A stretch of DNA of 64,000 nucleotides from Lachnospiraceae bacterium (GCA_009911035.1 QXWO01000002.1:62001-126000); one strand, 5' to 3'. Shown: positions 15,979-24,672, counted from the first letter of the stretch. The notes: generated by a model from the sequence alone, not told the origin. Program-made: numbers and translations.

Positions 15979-16028
15979 CTCCATCCAACTATTCGTTAAA
16001 CTTGTGTTTTGCGAATAGTTGGATGGAG
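15979..16028 (-). terminator. Long perfect hairpin after the cytidylate-kinase-like gene
   Basis: CTCCATCCAACTATTCG and its exact 17-bp complement enclose a 16-base loop. On the complement it begins three bases after the stop of the gene at 16032, and TTCTATAAAAA follows. With the hairpin at 15945 it forms a back-to-back termination region between convergent genes. Confidence 0.75.
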
Positions 16029-16031
16029 CCT

Positions 16032-16658
16032 TTATTTACTCTTTGCCTCAAAATCCTCAATGTATTGTATCAGAAGCTTCACAGTACCATCAGGGCCAAG
16101 AACGCTGCTGTTAATACATAAGTCATAGCTGTCAGCGCGTCCCCATTTTTTTGAAGAATAATAATTATAGTAACTTTGACGCTGTTTATCTTTTTTCACG
16201 CACATATCCTTAGCCTTGGAAGCATCCAAATCGTATTTTTTCATAATACGTTTCGTTTTAGTTTCCTCGTCACTGTATATGAAAATGTGTACGCAGTTTT
16301 TCATATCGCTTAAGGCATAATCTGCACAGCGGCCAACGATAACACATGGTCCTTCCTTTGCAATCTTTTTAATTGTGTCAAACTGTGCCAGAAAAACTTT
16401 GTGGCTGATAGGCATATCCACAAAGTGTGATGCATTGTAGCCAAAGGAATAGGTATCCATAACCAGATTGTAAAGAAAAGAATTGGTAGGTCTTTCATCA
16501 TGATTTTCAAGCATTTCCTCACAGAAGCCGCTCTCCTTTGCCGCCCTGCTTAATAGCTCTTTATCATAACATTTTATTCCAAAGTGATCTGCTACTTTCT
16601 CACCGATTTCACGCCCCGCAGAGCCGAACTGACGGCCAATAGTAATTACTGTATTCAT
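16032..16658 (-). CDS. Cytidylate kinase-like family protein (second copy)
   Basis: 208-residue P-loop protein of the same PF13189-type family as the gene at 8487-9110: VITIGRQFGSAGREIGEKV at the N-terminus, CYDKELLSRAAKESGF, then CVIVGRCADYAL and a basic KKDKQRQSYYNYY segment. The GRQFGSAGRE motif is a variant P-loop. The frame is open upstream to 16808, but MNTVITIG at 16658 with GGGAGG 8 bases upstream is the start. The true substrate is unknown; nucleotide monophosphate kinase activity is only implied by family naming. Confidence 0.82.
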   Translation of the reverse strand: MNTVITIGRQFGSAGREIGEKVADHFGIKCYDKELLSRAAKESGFCEEMLENHDERPTNSFLYNLVMDTYSFGYNASHFVDMPISHKVFLAQFDTIKKIAKEGPCVIVGRCADYALSDMKNCVHIFIYSDEETKTKRIMKKYDLDASKAKDMCVKKDKQRQSYYNYYSSKKWGRADSYDLCINSSVLGPDGTVKLLIQYIEDFEAKSK

Positions 16659-16771
16659 AAAAATACCTCCCTTATATTCTGATAGAAATATTATACAAAA
16701 AATAAGCAAAAAATTCAATCTATTGTCTGAAAATTTAAAAAATTTAACGAGACAACCCATTGTTATAAAAA

Positions 16772-16800
16772 TACCGGCAAACCCCAAGGATCTGCCGGTA
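16772..16800 (-). terminator. Rho-independent terminator of cstA
   Basis: On the complement TACCGGCA pairs with TGCCGGTA (8 bp, 13-base loop), followed by TTTTTATAA. It begins 18 bases after the cstA stop. Confidence 0.85.
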
Positions 16801-16817
16801 CATATCATACACTGATT

Positions 16818-18497
16818 TTATTTTTTATGGGACTTCTCAACCTGCATAAGAACTTTGACGCCTTCCACTACAAGGATGATGGCAAGTATTACAATAGGTA
16901 TAATGATAATACACTGCAATCCCTCTTTGATGATGGTACCTGTTCCGCTTGTCAGATTCACAATATTATTTTTAAATGTCAGTACTAGTGATGTCAATGT
17001 TGCACAGAGCATGAATACCATTGGGAAATAAAGCATTTTGTTGTTTTTCCCTTTTCTTGCAAGGAACACTGCAACTGCCAGGAATGCGGGAACCGCAACT
17101 AACTGGTTACAAGCGCCGAACAAGGGCCATACATTCTGATATCCTGCCAGACACAGTACGAAACCAAAGAACGCTGTGATAATTGTAGCAACATACATAT
17201 TGCTCAATATGTTCTGCTTCTCTCCGTTTCCTGCAAAAAGTTCTTGGAACATAAAGCGGCCAAGTCTTGTGGCAGTGTCAAGTGAGGTTAAACAGAAAGC
17301 TGAAACAGCCAGTGCAATAATGGTATAAGTGGCTGTTGCTGCTGTCTGTCCGAATCCGATTGCAATGAAGAAATCTCTGATTGCAGATGCAAACACTATG
17401 GTAGGTGAGGCCATGCCTTCGGGCATTGCTCCGTTTGTGGAAAGAACGCTGATTGCGATCAGGGAAATAACGGCAAGCACACATTCAATCAGCATGGAGC
17501 CATATCCGATTGCCAGCGCATCTTTTTCACTGTCAAGCTGTTTGGATGTGGTACCGGAACCAATAAGTGAGTGGAAGCCCGATACTGCACCGCAGGCTAC
17601 CGTGATAAACAGGGTGGGGAACAGATAATTACTGCCCACCTTAAAGCCCACAAAGGCAGGAGTGCTGAAGGTTGCCAGAGGGCTTCCCACAACAGAGGCG
17701 CCTACAATGCCCACAATTGCTGCAATAATCATAAAATAAAGCAGGAAACTGCTCAAATAATCTCTAGGCTGTAACAGAATCCAGACGGGTGTCACTGATG
17801 CAATCATAACATAGATGAACACAAATCCAATCCAAAAATTCTTAGAAAGGCTGACAGGGCACAAAAGGCCGATACCCACGCACACTGCCAGTAAAATGAC
17901 GCCGACAACAGAAGCCAGCCCCATAGGAACATTCTTCCTGTAAACAAAAAATCCAAAAGCAATTGCCAGCGGAATAAATAAAATGGACGCAGTTGCCACA
18001 GAGCCGTTGGCTGTGCTTCCTCCTTCAGGAATTGTAAAGGAGTTTGCCACAATATCTGCAAAGGCAGCCACTACCAGCAAAAGCACTAACCATGCAAATA
18101 CCGTGAACAGAACCTTACATTTATGGCCAATGTTCTCCTCGATAACTTCCCCAAGAGATTTGCCCTTATGTCTGATCGATACAAAAATGGAACCAAAATC
18201 CTGAACGGCACCGAAAAAGATACCGCCGATCACGATCCATAAAAATACCGGAACCCACCCAAAAAATGCCGCCTGAATCGGTCCGTTGATGGGGCCTGCA
18301 CCGGCAATGGATGAAAAATGATGTCCCATAAGTACAGGAGTCTTCGCCGGACAATAGTCCACGCCGTCTTCCATTTCATGGGCAGGGGTCGTAACTGAAG
18401 GGTCAATGCCCCACTGCTTTGCAAGCCACTTTCCATATGTAAGATATGCTGCCACGAAAATGACAATTGCAATTAAGATTAATAATAATGCACTCAC
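16818..18497 (-). CDS. cstA: Carbon starvation protein CstA family transporter
   Basis: Large polytopic membrane permease (559 aa, about 15 hydrophobic segments). CstA/BtsT proteins import pyruvate and have been linked to peptide uptake on carbon limitation. Recognisable parts are MGHHFSSIAGAGPINGPI, AVQDFGSIFVSIRHKGKSLG and the FHSLIGSGTTSKQLDSE loop. Translation upstream of residue V66 of the open frame lacks family similarity; the GTG at 18497 has GGAGG nine bases upstream. A hairpin in the leader (18535-18564) lies 40 bases before the start. The gene stands alone with its own terminator. Confidence 0.88.
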   Translation of the reverse strand: MSALLLILIAIVIFVAAYLTYGKWLAKQWGIDPSVTTPAHEMEDGVDYCPAKTPVLMGHHFSSIAGAGPINGPIQAAFFGWVPVFLWIVIGGIFFGAVQDFGSIFVSIRHKGKSLGEVIEENIGHKCKVLFTVFAWLVLLLVVAAFADIVANSFTIPEGGSTANGSVATASILFIPLAIAFGFFVYRKNVPMGLASVVGVILLAVCVGIGLLCPVSLSKNFWIGFVFIYVMIASVTPVWILLQPRDYLSSFLLYFMIIAAIVGIVGASVVGSPLATFSTPAFVGFKVGSNYLFPTLFITVACGAVSGFHSLIGSGTTSKQLDSEKDALAIGYGSMLIECVLAVISLIAISVLSTNGAMPEGMASPTIVFASAIRDFFIAIGFGQTAATATYTIIALAVSAFCLTSLDTATRLGRFMFQELFAGNGEKQNILSNMYVATIITAFFGFVLCLAGYQNVWPLFGACNQLVAVPAFLAVAVFLARKGKNNKMLYFPMVFMLCATLTSLVLTFKNNIVNLTSGTGTIIKEGLQCIIIIPIVILAIILVVEGVKVLMQVEKSHKK

Positions 18498-18534
18498 ACT
18501 ACTTTCCCTCCTTCTTGTTTCGTGTTTAGAGCCT

Positions 18535-18564
18535 CTTATATTAATGGGAAATCCCCAATATAAG
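18535..18564 (-). promoter_or_regulatory. Hairpin in the cstA leader
   Basis: CTTATATT pairs with AATATAAG (8 bp), with GGG and CCC able to extend the stem inside. It lies 38 bases upstream of the cstA GTG, and a TATAGT candidate -10 (18570-18575, complement) is adjacent, so the hairpin would be near the mRNA 5' end. Confidence 0.35.
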
Positions 18565-18595
18565 CAGAATACTATACTTTTAAACAGCCTTCCCG

Positions 18596-19129
18596 TTACG
18601 TTTGCTCTTGGGAAAAAATACTGCGGTACAAATCTTTCTGCATTCGCCCCTGGAAATTGCTGTAAAACTTCTCGTCTTCCATGGAACAGCACATAATCCT
18701 TCCCTGGGAATACCCGCGCATACCAAAGCGGTACCCCTTTTCAAATTTATATCTGCGTATCATGCGGATACATTCTTTAGATAAAGGCTTTTGCACCAGC
18801 AGGGCTACACTTAAATAGCTGTACATATGGTTTTTTTCCGGAAAGGCACCTCCCTTGCGCACAAGCTCCGGTTCCATGTAGTTTTTGAAAACACTGTCTA
18901 TCTCACAGATAAGATCCGGCGTACATTCATCCTGTGTCAGAAATAAAATATGCTCAAAACTGTTAGAAGTCCACATGTTTGCTTCCCGCACAAGTACATA
19001 CTTTTCAACGGACGAAAAAAAATACCCGTACGCCGGGTATTCCTTATTATTTATCTTATATGGCTGATAAATATCAAAGCTGCCCGCATAACGCAAAAGG
19101 AGTCTGTCAAGATATTCAGCCGTATTCAT
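18596..19129 (-). CDS. Uncharacterised cytosolic protein (177 aa)
   Basis: No domain recognised. The protein starts MNTAEYLDRLLLRYAGSFDI, has no signal or membrane segment, and contains mixed aromatic and charged residues (YPAYGYFFSSVEKYVLVREA, then VALLVQKPLSKECIRMIRRY). The pattern suggests a compact alpha/beta protein. It lies upstream of cstA in the same direction with a 98-base gap that contains cstA leader structure, so co-regulation with cstA is possible but not shown. Codon use and position look like a real gene. Confidence 0.65.
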   Translation of the reverse strand: MNTAEYLDRLLLRYAGSFDIYQPYKINNKEYPAYGYFFSSVEKYVLVREANMWTSNSFEHILFLTQDECTPDLICEIDSVFKNYMEPELVRKGGAFPEKNHMYSYLSVALLVQKPLSKECIRMIRRYKFEKGYRFGMRGYSQGRIMCCSMEDEKFYSNFQGRMQKDLYRSIFSQEQT

Positions 19130-19183
19130 CCTATTACCCCTTTGTATTATAATCCTAATGTCAATTATAAAAATATTATAAAA

Positions 19184-19214
19184 ATTCTAAAATAAAAATA
19201 ACTTATTTTAGAAT
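19184..19214 (-). terminator. AT-rich terminator after rluD
   Basis: On the complement ATTCTAAAATA pairs exactly with TATTTTAGAAT (11 bp), followed by TTTTATAATATTTTT. It lies 40 bases after the rluD stop and closes the division/envelope cluster. Confidence 0.75.
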
Positions 19215-19255
19215 ATCTAAAAAAAGGTAATATGTCAACTGTTTTTTTACTAAAA

Positions 19256-20137
19256 TCAGCAAGAAAATAATTGCAAAAGTTTTTGGAAATACTCAGGAAG
19301 AGGTGCGTCCGTCTCAATGTAGCCGCCTGTTATGGGATGGCAGAATCCTAAAACCTTTGCGTGAAGCGTCTGCCCTTCCAGGCGAAAGGGATTGTTATTA
19401 GGTCCATATACAGTATCTCCAAGTAACGGATAACCAAGATAAGCCATATGAACCCTGATTTGATGGGTGCGCCCGGTTTCCAGCATACATTCAATATACG
19501 TGTATTTTCCAAAACGGGAAAGCACCTTGTAATGAGTGACGGCGTCCTTTCCGCCGCTGCCAAGGACTGCCATCTTCTTCCGCTCCTTTGGGTGACGGCC
19601 AATCAGTGTATGTATAGTCCCTTGGTCATCTTTTATATTTCCATGCACAATGGCATGGTACTTTCTTACAATACTGTGTTCCTTTAGCTGTCCGGCGATG
19701 CCTGCATGGGATTTATCATTCTTGCAGGCAATGAGGGAGCCTGTGGTATCACGGTCGATCCGGTGGACGATTCCGGGACGCAGGACGCCGTTGATGCCGC
19801 TTAAGTTTCCCTGACAGTGAAACAACAGGGCATTTACCAGCGTACCGCTGTAATGGCCCGGTGCCGGATGCACTACCATGCCCTTAGGCTTGTTGACTAC
19901 GATAACATCCCCGTCCTCATAGAGAATGTCAAGGGGAATATCTTCCGGCAGAATATCCGGTGTGACCGCAGGGGGAAGGGCTATCTGTATCCGGTCATTT
20001 GTCTTTACCCGGCTGCTATTTTTGATGCTCTGGCCGTTGAGCGTAATTTTTCCTTCCGAAACAAGCTTTTGGATGTAGGAACGGGACAAAGAGTCCACAA
20101 GGCTTCCTGCGCACTTATCGACTCTTTCATTTTCCAT
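19256..20137 (-). CDS. RluA-family pseudouridine synthase (RluD type)
   Basis: Isomerises uridine to pseudouridine in 23S rRNA (RluD-like) or tRNA. An N-terminal S4 domain (RVDKCAGSLVDSLSRSYIQ) precedes the catalytic domain with the active Asp in GIVHRIDRDTTG (the HRLDxxTSG motif). Family members begin about ten residues before the first ATG in frame (M at 20137, VVTEDMENERV), and the upstream residues LEDFLF look native. There is no ATG, GTG or TTG in the right place, so a CTG (20170) or ATA (20176) start after AAGGAA is possible. The next upstream ATG (20248) lies inside lspA. It is downstream of lspA, as in Bacillus. Confidence 0.88.
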   Translation of the reverse strand: MENERVDKCAGSLVDSLSRSYIQKLVSEGKITLNGQSIKNSSRVKTNDRIQIALPPAVTPDILPEDIPLDILYEDGDVIVVNKPKGMVVHPAPGHYSGTLVNALLFHCQGNLSGINGVLRPGIVHRIDRDTTGSLIACKNDKSHAGIAGQLKEHSIVRKYHAIVHGNIKDDQGTIHTLIGRHPKERKKMAVLGSGGKDAVTHYKVLSRFGKYTYIECMLETGRTHQIRVHMAYLGYPLLGDTVYGPNNNPFRLEGQTLHAKVLGFCHPITGGYIETDAPLPEYFQKLLQLFSC

Positions 20138-20177
20138 ATCTTCTGTTACAACAAATAAAAAATCTTCCAGCTTTATT

Positions 20178-20729
20178 TCATTCCTTCCGTAGGTTTTCTT
20201 TGGACTCTGCTTCCGGTGCCGGATGGAACCCCAGAAATGCAAAATCATCCTCTTTATAAACGAAAAGCATAAGAACAACAAGGATTGCGGTGGAAATCGT
20301 TACATACATATCAGCCACATTAAAAATAGGGAAATTAATCAGCACAATGTAGATAAAGTCCACCACATAATCAAGGCGCAGCCTGTCAATCAGATTTCCC
20401 ACTGCTCCGGCAGCTATCATAACAAGCAGAAAATGCAGGCTGTTATATTTATTCTGGCTGGGAGCTTTCAGCAGCACATACACAATTGCACACAAAAATA
20501 CTACCGCCACAAACACAAAAAAGATTTTCTGATTTTGCAGCATCCCGAAAGCCGCCCCACGGTTTTCCAGATAGCTTAACTCAAGAACACCGCCGATAAT
20601 GTCAAAGGACGGCTGGTCTTTCAGCTTTATGACAGCCAGATACTTTGTAAACTGGTCGGCTGCCACCAAAACAGCCATCAACAACAAATCAAATATCAGT
20701 AATTTTCTTTTCTTACCGTCCATATCCAC
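20178..20729 (-). CDS. lspA: Lipoprotein signal peptidase II
   Basis: Membrane aspartyl protease that cleaves prolipoprotein signal peptides after lipidation. Four hydrophobic segments are visible and the two catalytic Asp regions are recognisable: GAVGNLIDRLRLDYVVDFI, then FNVADMYV. The sequence ADQFTKYLAV and NRGAAFGML are family markers. 183 aa is slightly long at the C-terminus. It follows aroB without a gap; a GTG at 20729 or an ATG at 20723 could be the start. The C-terminus (ENLRKE) overlaps the probable rluD leader. Confidence 0.95.
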   Translation of the reverse strand: MDMDGKKRKLLIFDLLLMAVLVAADQFTKYLAVIKLKDQPSFDIIGGVLELSYLENRGAAFGMLQNQKIFFVFVAVVFLCAIVYVLLKAPSQNKYNSLHFLLVMIAAGAVGNLIDRLRLDYVVDFIYIVLINFPIFNVADMYVTISTAILVVLMLFVYKEDDFAFLGFHPAPEAESKENLRKE

Positions 20730-21833
20730 CTACTCACCATCTTCCACGTAATGTATTTCGGAAATGGCATTCAGAATGTCTTCATCTGTCACATTCCTGT
20801 CAATCAGTGCCTTTCCAACCTTCTTCAGCAAAATGAACTTGATGGTGCCGCCTTCCATTTTTTTGTCGGATTTAGTCAGTTTCAGGATCTCCTCCGGATC
20901 TATATCGCTGATGGAAATAGGCAGGTTAAAGGGCACAAACATATCCCGGATCTCATAATATTCTTCCATGGAAAGCCATTCATGTTTCCAGGAAATGAAA
21001 GCGGCGGCAATAGCGCCAAGCGCCACACATTCCCCGTGGGACAGGGAAAAATTGCTGGCCTTTTCTATGGCATGTCCAATAGTATGCCCAAAATTTAAAA
21101 GGGCCCTGTCTCCTTTTTCCGTGGGATCTTTTTCTACCACAAGTTTTTTTATTTTACAACTACGCTCCACCATCTCAAGAAGTATATCCGGATCCCTGTC
21201 ACAGATTTCATACATTTTATCAAGGAGCCATTCATAGTAAACACCGTCCTTGATAAGACCATGCTTCATTACTTCTGCAAAACCGCTGAAAAACTGGCGG
21301 TCATCCAAAGTTTTCAGGGTGGAGACATTCATGTAAACCAGTTTCGGCATGTAAAAAGCGCCTACCATATTTTTATAGCCATCAAAGTCAACCCCGGTTT
21401 TCCCGCCTATGCCAGAGTCCGCCTGGGCCAGCAGGGTGGTTGGAATCTGAATAAAATCAATTCCCCGAAGGTAAGTGGCGGCTGTGAATCCTGCAATATC
21501 TCCCACAACGCCTCCGCCCAGGGCAATGATTAAATCCCTGCGGTCAAACTTTTCGCTGATCAAGAAGGTATAAATATCTTTTACCGTCTGCAAAGTTTTA
21601 TTCTCTTCCCCTGCCACAAATGAAAACAAAACATTCTTGCGGCAGATGCCTCCAAGAATATCCATAACCTCATCGCCATAAAGGGGCAGGACATGGGAAT
21701 CTGTTATGATACAGACTTTCCTGTTTTCAATATCCAGCTTTTTAAGTTCTTCTACAAGAGACTGGAAGTCTGTGGAAAAGACAATGTCATAGCAAGGTTT
21801 TTTTTCGTATAAAATCGTAAGCCGGCTGTTCAT
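20730..21833 (-). CDS. aroB: 3-dehydroquinate synthase
   Basis: Second enzyme of the shikimate pathway; converts DAHP to 3-dehydroquinate using NAD and a divalent metal. Length 367 aa. NAD-binding GGGVVGDIAGFTAATYLRG, the IPTTLLAQADSGIGGKTGV segment, and the metal-binding His in LNFGHTIGHAIE and SHGECVALG are all present. Its location between sepF and lspA is unusual, because other Firmicutes carry ylmG, ylmH and divIVA there. It is preceded by a repeat copy and a terminator, so it may have its own promoter. Confidence 0.96.
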   Translation of the reverse strand: MNSRLTILYEKKPCYDIVFSTDFQSLVEELKKLDIENRKVCIITDSHVLPLYGDEVMDILGGICRKNVLFSFVAGEENKTLQTVKDIYTFLISEKFDRRDLIIALGGGVVGDIAGFTAATYLRGIDFIQIPTTLLAQADSGIGGKTGVDFDGYKNMVGAFYMPKLVYMNVSTLKTLDDRQFFSGFAEVMKHGLIKDGVYYEWLLDKMYEICDRDPDILLEMVERSCKIKKLVVEKDPTEKGDRALLNFGHTIGHAIEKASNFSLSHGECVALGAIAAAFISWKHEWLSMEEYYEIRDMFVPFNLPISISDIDPEEILKLTKSDKKMEGGTIKFILLKKVGKALIDRNVTDEDILNAISEIHYVEDGE

Positions 21834-21852
21834 AAATCTGAATTATCCTTTC

Positions 21853-21902
21853 TTATTGTAACAAACGCCGCCGCACTTTGCGAGACGTCTTATTGTAATA
21901 AA
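21853..21902 (+). repeat. Dispersed hairpin repeat, single copy
   Basis: Arm TTATTGTAACAAACGCCGCC at 21853, a TTTGCGAGAC-type core and a second arm TTATTGTAATAA at 21890. It fills the sepF-aroB spacer beside the sepF terminator. Confidence 0.75.
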
Positions 21903-21903
21903 A

Positions 21904-21923
21904 CTTCCTGCCGTGGCAGGAAG
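21904..21923 (-). terminator. Rho-independent terminator after sepF
   Basis: CTTCCTGCC and GGCAGGAAG pair perfectly around a two-base loop; on the complement TTTTATT follows. It begins 21 bases after the sepF stop, so aroB may be transcribed separately. Confidence 0.85.
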
Positions 21924-21943
21924 CCTTTAAATGAATGTCAAAC

Positions 21944-22441
21944 TTAACCGTTATTAATCGGCACATCGAAGGAACCTGATAAAATTTCCTGGAAATCACC
22001 TGATATATCAACAACAGCAGGTGTGATAATAAATATGTAATGAGAAATCTTCTGCAGATTACCGCTGATGGCGAAACAGGAACCGGATGTGAAATCAATA
22101 ATGCGCTGTGCAATATCTACATCCAGACCTTCCAGATTCAGCACTACAGTTCTGTTGGCTAACAGTGTCTCTGTAATCTCCCTGGCATCCTCAATGGAAG
22201 TCGGTTTAATAACACATACTTCCATTCCCGGCCCGGTCTTCTTCGTCTGCCTCATAGGCGTGACCTTAGGCGTGGTCTTCTTGACAGGTTTATCTTCCTC
22301 CATAGAGATATCTTCCCGTGCTGCCGGAAGCTTTTTGGGCTTTTCTTCTACAGGCCGTTCCTCATAGTAATCATCATCGTAAAAGTCGTCATCGTCTTCA
22401 TTCAGTTTCATGTAATTAAGGAATTTATCCATTACTCCCAT
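21944..22441 (-). CDS. sepF: Cell division protein SepF
   Basis: Cytosolic FtsZ-binding, membrane-anchored protein that aligns division filaments. It starts MGVMDKFLNYMKLNED (amphipathic membrane anchor), has an acidic/proline linker (residues 15-75) and ends in the DUF552 core (MEVCVIKPTSIEDAREITE, NRTVVLNLEGLDVDIAQRI, DFTSGSCFAISGN). 165 aa is usual. The start at 22441 has GAGGAG eight bases upstream. It lies 16 bases after yggS, the usual partner, with a terminator following. Confidence 0.93.
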   Translation of the reverse strand: MGVMDKFLNYMKLNEDDDDFYDDDYYEERPVEEKPKKLPAAREDISMEEDKPVKKTTPKVTPMRQTKKTGPGMEVCVIKPTSIEDAREITETLLANRTVVLNLEGLDVDIAQRIIDFTSGSCFAISGNLQKISHYIFIITPAVVDISGDFQEILSGSFDVPINNG

Positions 22442-22457
22442 TATAAAATGCTCCTCA

Positions 22458-23150
22458 TTAAACCAGATATTGTCGTTCCCCAAAGATGCCTGTTCCCACC
22501 CGGACGCAGGAAGCACCCTCTTCTACGGCAGTCACATAATCTCCTGTCATTCCCATGGACAGAATACTCATATTAACATTATCAATGTTTTTATAAATTA
22601 TGTCAACAGCTAATTGTTTTAGCTGTTTAAAATATTGCCGGTTATCTTCTGCATCTTCAACATATGGCGCAATGGTCATAAGCCCTTTAATGGAAATGCC
22701 GGGCAAAAGGGAAATTTCACGTATCAGTGCTTCTGCCTCCTGTGGTTTTACGCCAAATTTTGTTTCCTCTCCTGCCATATTTACTTCTATGAGAATGGAT
22801 ACATTTACCTGTTTTTTAACGGCCTGCGCACTAATTTCCTGTGCAAGCTTTAAGGAATCCACACTATGAATCAGACAGACTTTATCCACAATATATTTTA
22901 CCTTATTGGTCTGTAAATGTCCAATCATGTGCCATCTAATGTCTTTGGGCATGACCTCGTACTTGGAAGTCAGCTCCTGGACTTTATTTTCACCAAAATC
23001 CCTACACCCACATGCATAGGCTTCTGTCAGCATGGAAACAGGCTTCGTTTTGCTTACTGCGATCAGCGTGACTTCATCTGTATTTCTATCGGCGCTTTCA
23101 CAAGCTTTTCTTATATTTTGATGTACAATGGCAAGATTATCTTTTATCAT
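22458..23150 (-). CDS. yggS: YggS-family pyridoxal phosphate homeostasis protein
   Basis: PLP-binding protein of the alanine-racemase-like TIM barrel fold that balances vitamin B6 and amino acid pools. Key features are the PLP Lys in LIAVSKTKPV, FGENKVQELTSKYE, the HMIGHLQTNK motif and SMGMTGDYVTAVEEGASCVRVG near the phosphate site. 230 aa is normal. It is upstream of sepF (ylmE-ylmF order), so co-transcription with the division genes is likely. Confidence 0.95.
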   Translation of the reverse strand: MIKDNLAIVHQNIRKACESADRNTDEVTLIAVSKTKPVSMLTEAYACGCRDFGENKVQELTSKYEVMPKDIRWHMIGHLQTNKVKYIVDKVCLIHSVDSLKLAQEISAQAVKKQVNVSILIEVNMAGEETKFGVKPQEAEALIREISLLPGISIKGLMTIAPYVEDAEDNRQYFKQLKQLAVDIIYKNIDNVNMSILSMGMTGDYVTAVEEGASCVRVGTGIFGERQYLV

Positions 23151-23165
23151 GGCATATCTCCTGTG

Positions 23166-24560
23166 TTAATTATAAACCAGTTCGTCGTCTGCCACAGTAG
23201 TGGCATCCAGCACAATATAGTCATACACACTAAGACCGTACTGAGTGTTAGATTTCACTATAGAATATTCATCATTTTCATATAAAACATTTATCTGTTT
23301 AAAGTCTGCATAGCCTTTATTGATATTGTAAACGCCCTTTAAACTGTCCCGCTTGCTTAAGGCAAACTTTTCCGTCGACTCGGGCTTAATGATATACTCC
23401 CCGATCTTTAAAACGGAATCGTCAATATAGTATTCCGTTTCTGTCTCGTTGTAAATCGTAGTTTCGATAAACTCCGTAGTGGGCGTTCCGTCTTCGGTGT
23501 AAGTTTCATGGAGTACACCGTCGCTGCTGCTGTTGCCGCCTTTGGTCACATACTCTTTGGGAACAATAAAAAATTCCTTTTCAACAATGGAGGAATTGGG
23601 AATCTTAAGTCCCGCTTCATCCTCCAGAATCAGCTCAATATCTATAAAACGGTCTGTACAGAAAGTTACCATAGAATTATTAAAGGTCAGGGCAACAAAA
23701 ATCTCCCCCTCCTCGTTGGTATAGCTGGAAACTTCTCCCCAGGAAGTATTCTGGTTCTTAAGGAATTTTACTTTGACAAACTCTTTTTCCAGCAGTTCGT
23801 CGGCTTTCTCCTTATCCGTCTGGATCACAATGGACCAGTCCTCACTGGTGGATATTTTGTATACCGGCTGGCCTACTTCCACCAGCTCATTGCTGATAAG
23901 CTGGGTCTTCTCATACTCTTTGTTATCAAAAAGTGCGCTGGTGAACTGCTCCAGTTTCAAGTCTTCGTAACCGTCCACAGAATACACTAAAATTCCGGTA
24001 GAAGGCGCATTGCAAAAAGAAATCAGCTCGGACAGCCCGGAACTGTTTATTTTATCAATATTTTCAAGAATGCTCACATTTGCCAGTTTTAATACGGTTC
24101 CCTTTACGTTGAATTTAAAATCATAGACAGTAGAAAAATACTGGGGGTCAAAATTAGTGGTAAACCCCAGAATTTCACTTTTTAACTCTGACAAATCACT
24201 TGAGGTAAGGGAGTTGCCGTCGGCTTCTGCATTCATGTAATCTGCCAGTCTGCCAGACTCATCTAATGTATAAACCAGATTGCCCACCCCCACACGCTCG
24301 CCTTCGCGGCTGTAATAGTTGACATATCCGGCCTTGGAGGCGGTGACGATCTCCTCATCCCGGATGGCAATGCCTTTATAGATATTATTGGTGGACAAAG
24401 ATCCCATCTTTACCTGATGGCCTTCTATATGCTTCTGTGTAAAATACATGAATACACAGATAACGGTATATATAAAAATAACTGCAAAAATGACCATCCC
24501 GATATTGATGTTGAGGGGTCTTCTATATTTAACAATCTTATTGCTGCCATTTCCTTCCAA
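23166..24560 (-). CDS. HlyD-like efflux adaptor family membrane protein
   Basis: A 464-residue protein with a cytoplasmic N-terminus, one membrane segment (INIGMVIFAVIFIYTVICVF, about residues 18-37) and a large extracytoplasmic part with two lipoyl/barrel-hybrid-like segments, as in HlyD/MFP adaptors. The frame continues upstream to 24653, but that stretch translates repeat DNA. TTG at 24560 with AGGAG about seven bases upstream is preferred. It precedes yggS-sepF, which suggests an envelope or division-related job, since no cognate ABC exporter is nearby. Function remains inferred. Confidence 0.7.
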   Translation of the reverse strand: MEGNGSNKIVKYRRPLNINIGMVIFAVIFIYTVICVFMYFTQKHIEGHQVKMGSLSTNNIYKGIAIRDEEIVTASKAGYVNYYSREGERVGVGNLVYTLDESGRLADYMNAEADGNSLTSSDLSELKSEILGFTTNFDPQYFSTVYDFKFNVKGTVLKLANVSILENIDKINSSGLSELISFCNAPSTGILVYSVDGYEDLKLEQFTSALFDNKEYEKTQLISNELVEVGQPVYKISTSEDWSIVIQTDKEKADELLEKEFVKVKFLKNQNTSWGEVSSYTNEEGEIFVALTFNNSMVTFCTDRFIDIELILEDEAGLKIPNSSIVEKEFFIVPKEYVTKGGNSSSDGVLHETYTEDGTPTTEFIETTIYNETETEYYIDDSVLKIGEYIIKPESTEKFALSKRDSLKGVYNINKGYADFKQINVLYENDEYSIVKSNTQYGLSVYDYIVLDATTVADDELVYN

Positions 24561-24589
24561 TGTGCCGCTCCTAAATCTAAACAAAATAC

Positions 24590-24672
24590 TAAACAAACGC
24601 TGCCGCACTTCGCGGACCAGCTCATTGCAACAAAGGGATAACATGCTTCGCAAACTATCCTTATGCTAATAA
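24590..24672 (+). repeat. Dispersed hairpin repeat, two unlike units
   Basis: Unit one: AACAAACGCTGCCGCACTTC, with a CGCGGACCAGC right part and a CTCATTGCAACAAA arm. Unit two has the stem GGGATAAC-ATGCTTCGCAAA-CTATCC and a TTATGCTAATAAAA end. It sits upstream of the HlyD-like gene and just before its probable ribosome site. Confidence 0.7.

Noticed and set aside
16659-16808. Longer start of the second cytidylate-kinase-like protein
   Set aside because: The upstream stretch covers the cstA terminator region, and GGGAGG supports 16658.
24561-24653. N-terminal extension of the HlyD-like protein
   Set aside because: These 31 codons are a read-through of repeat DNA. A TTG at 24560 with AGGAG fits better.
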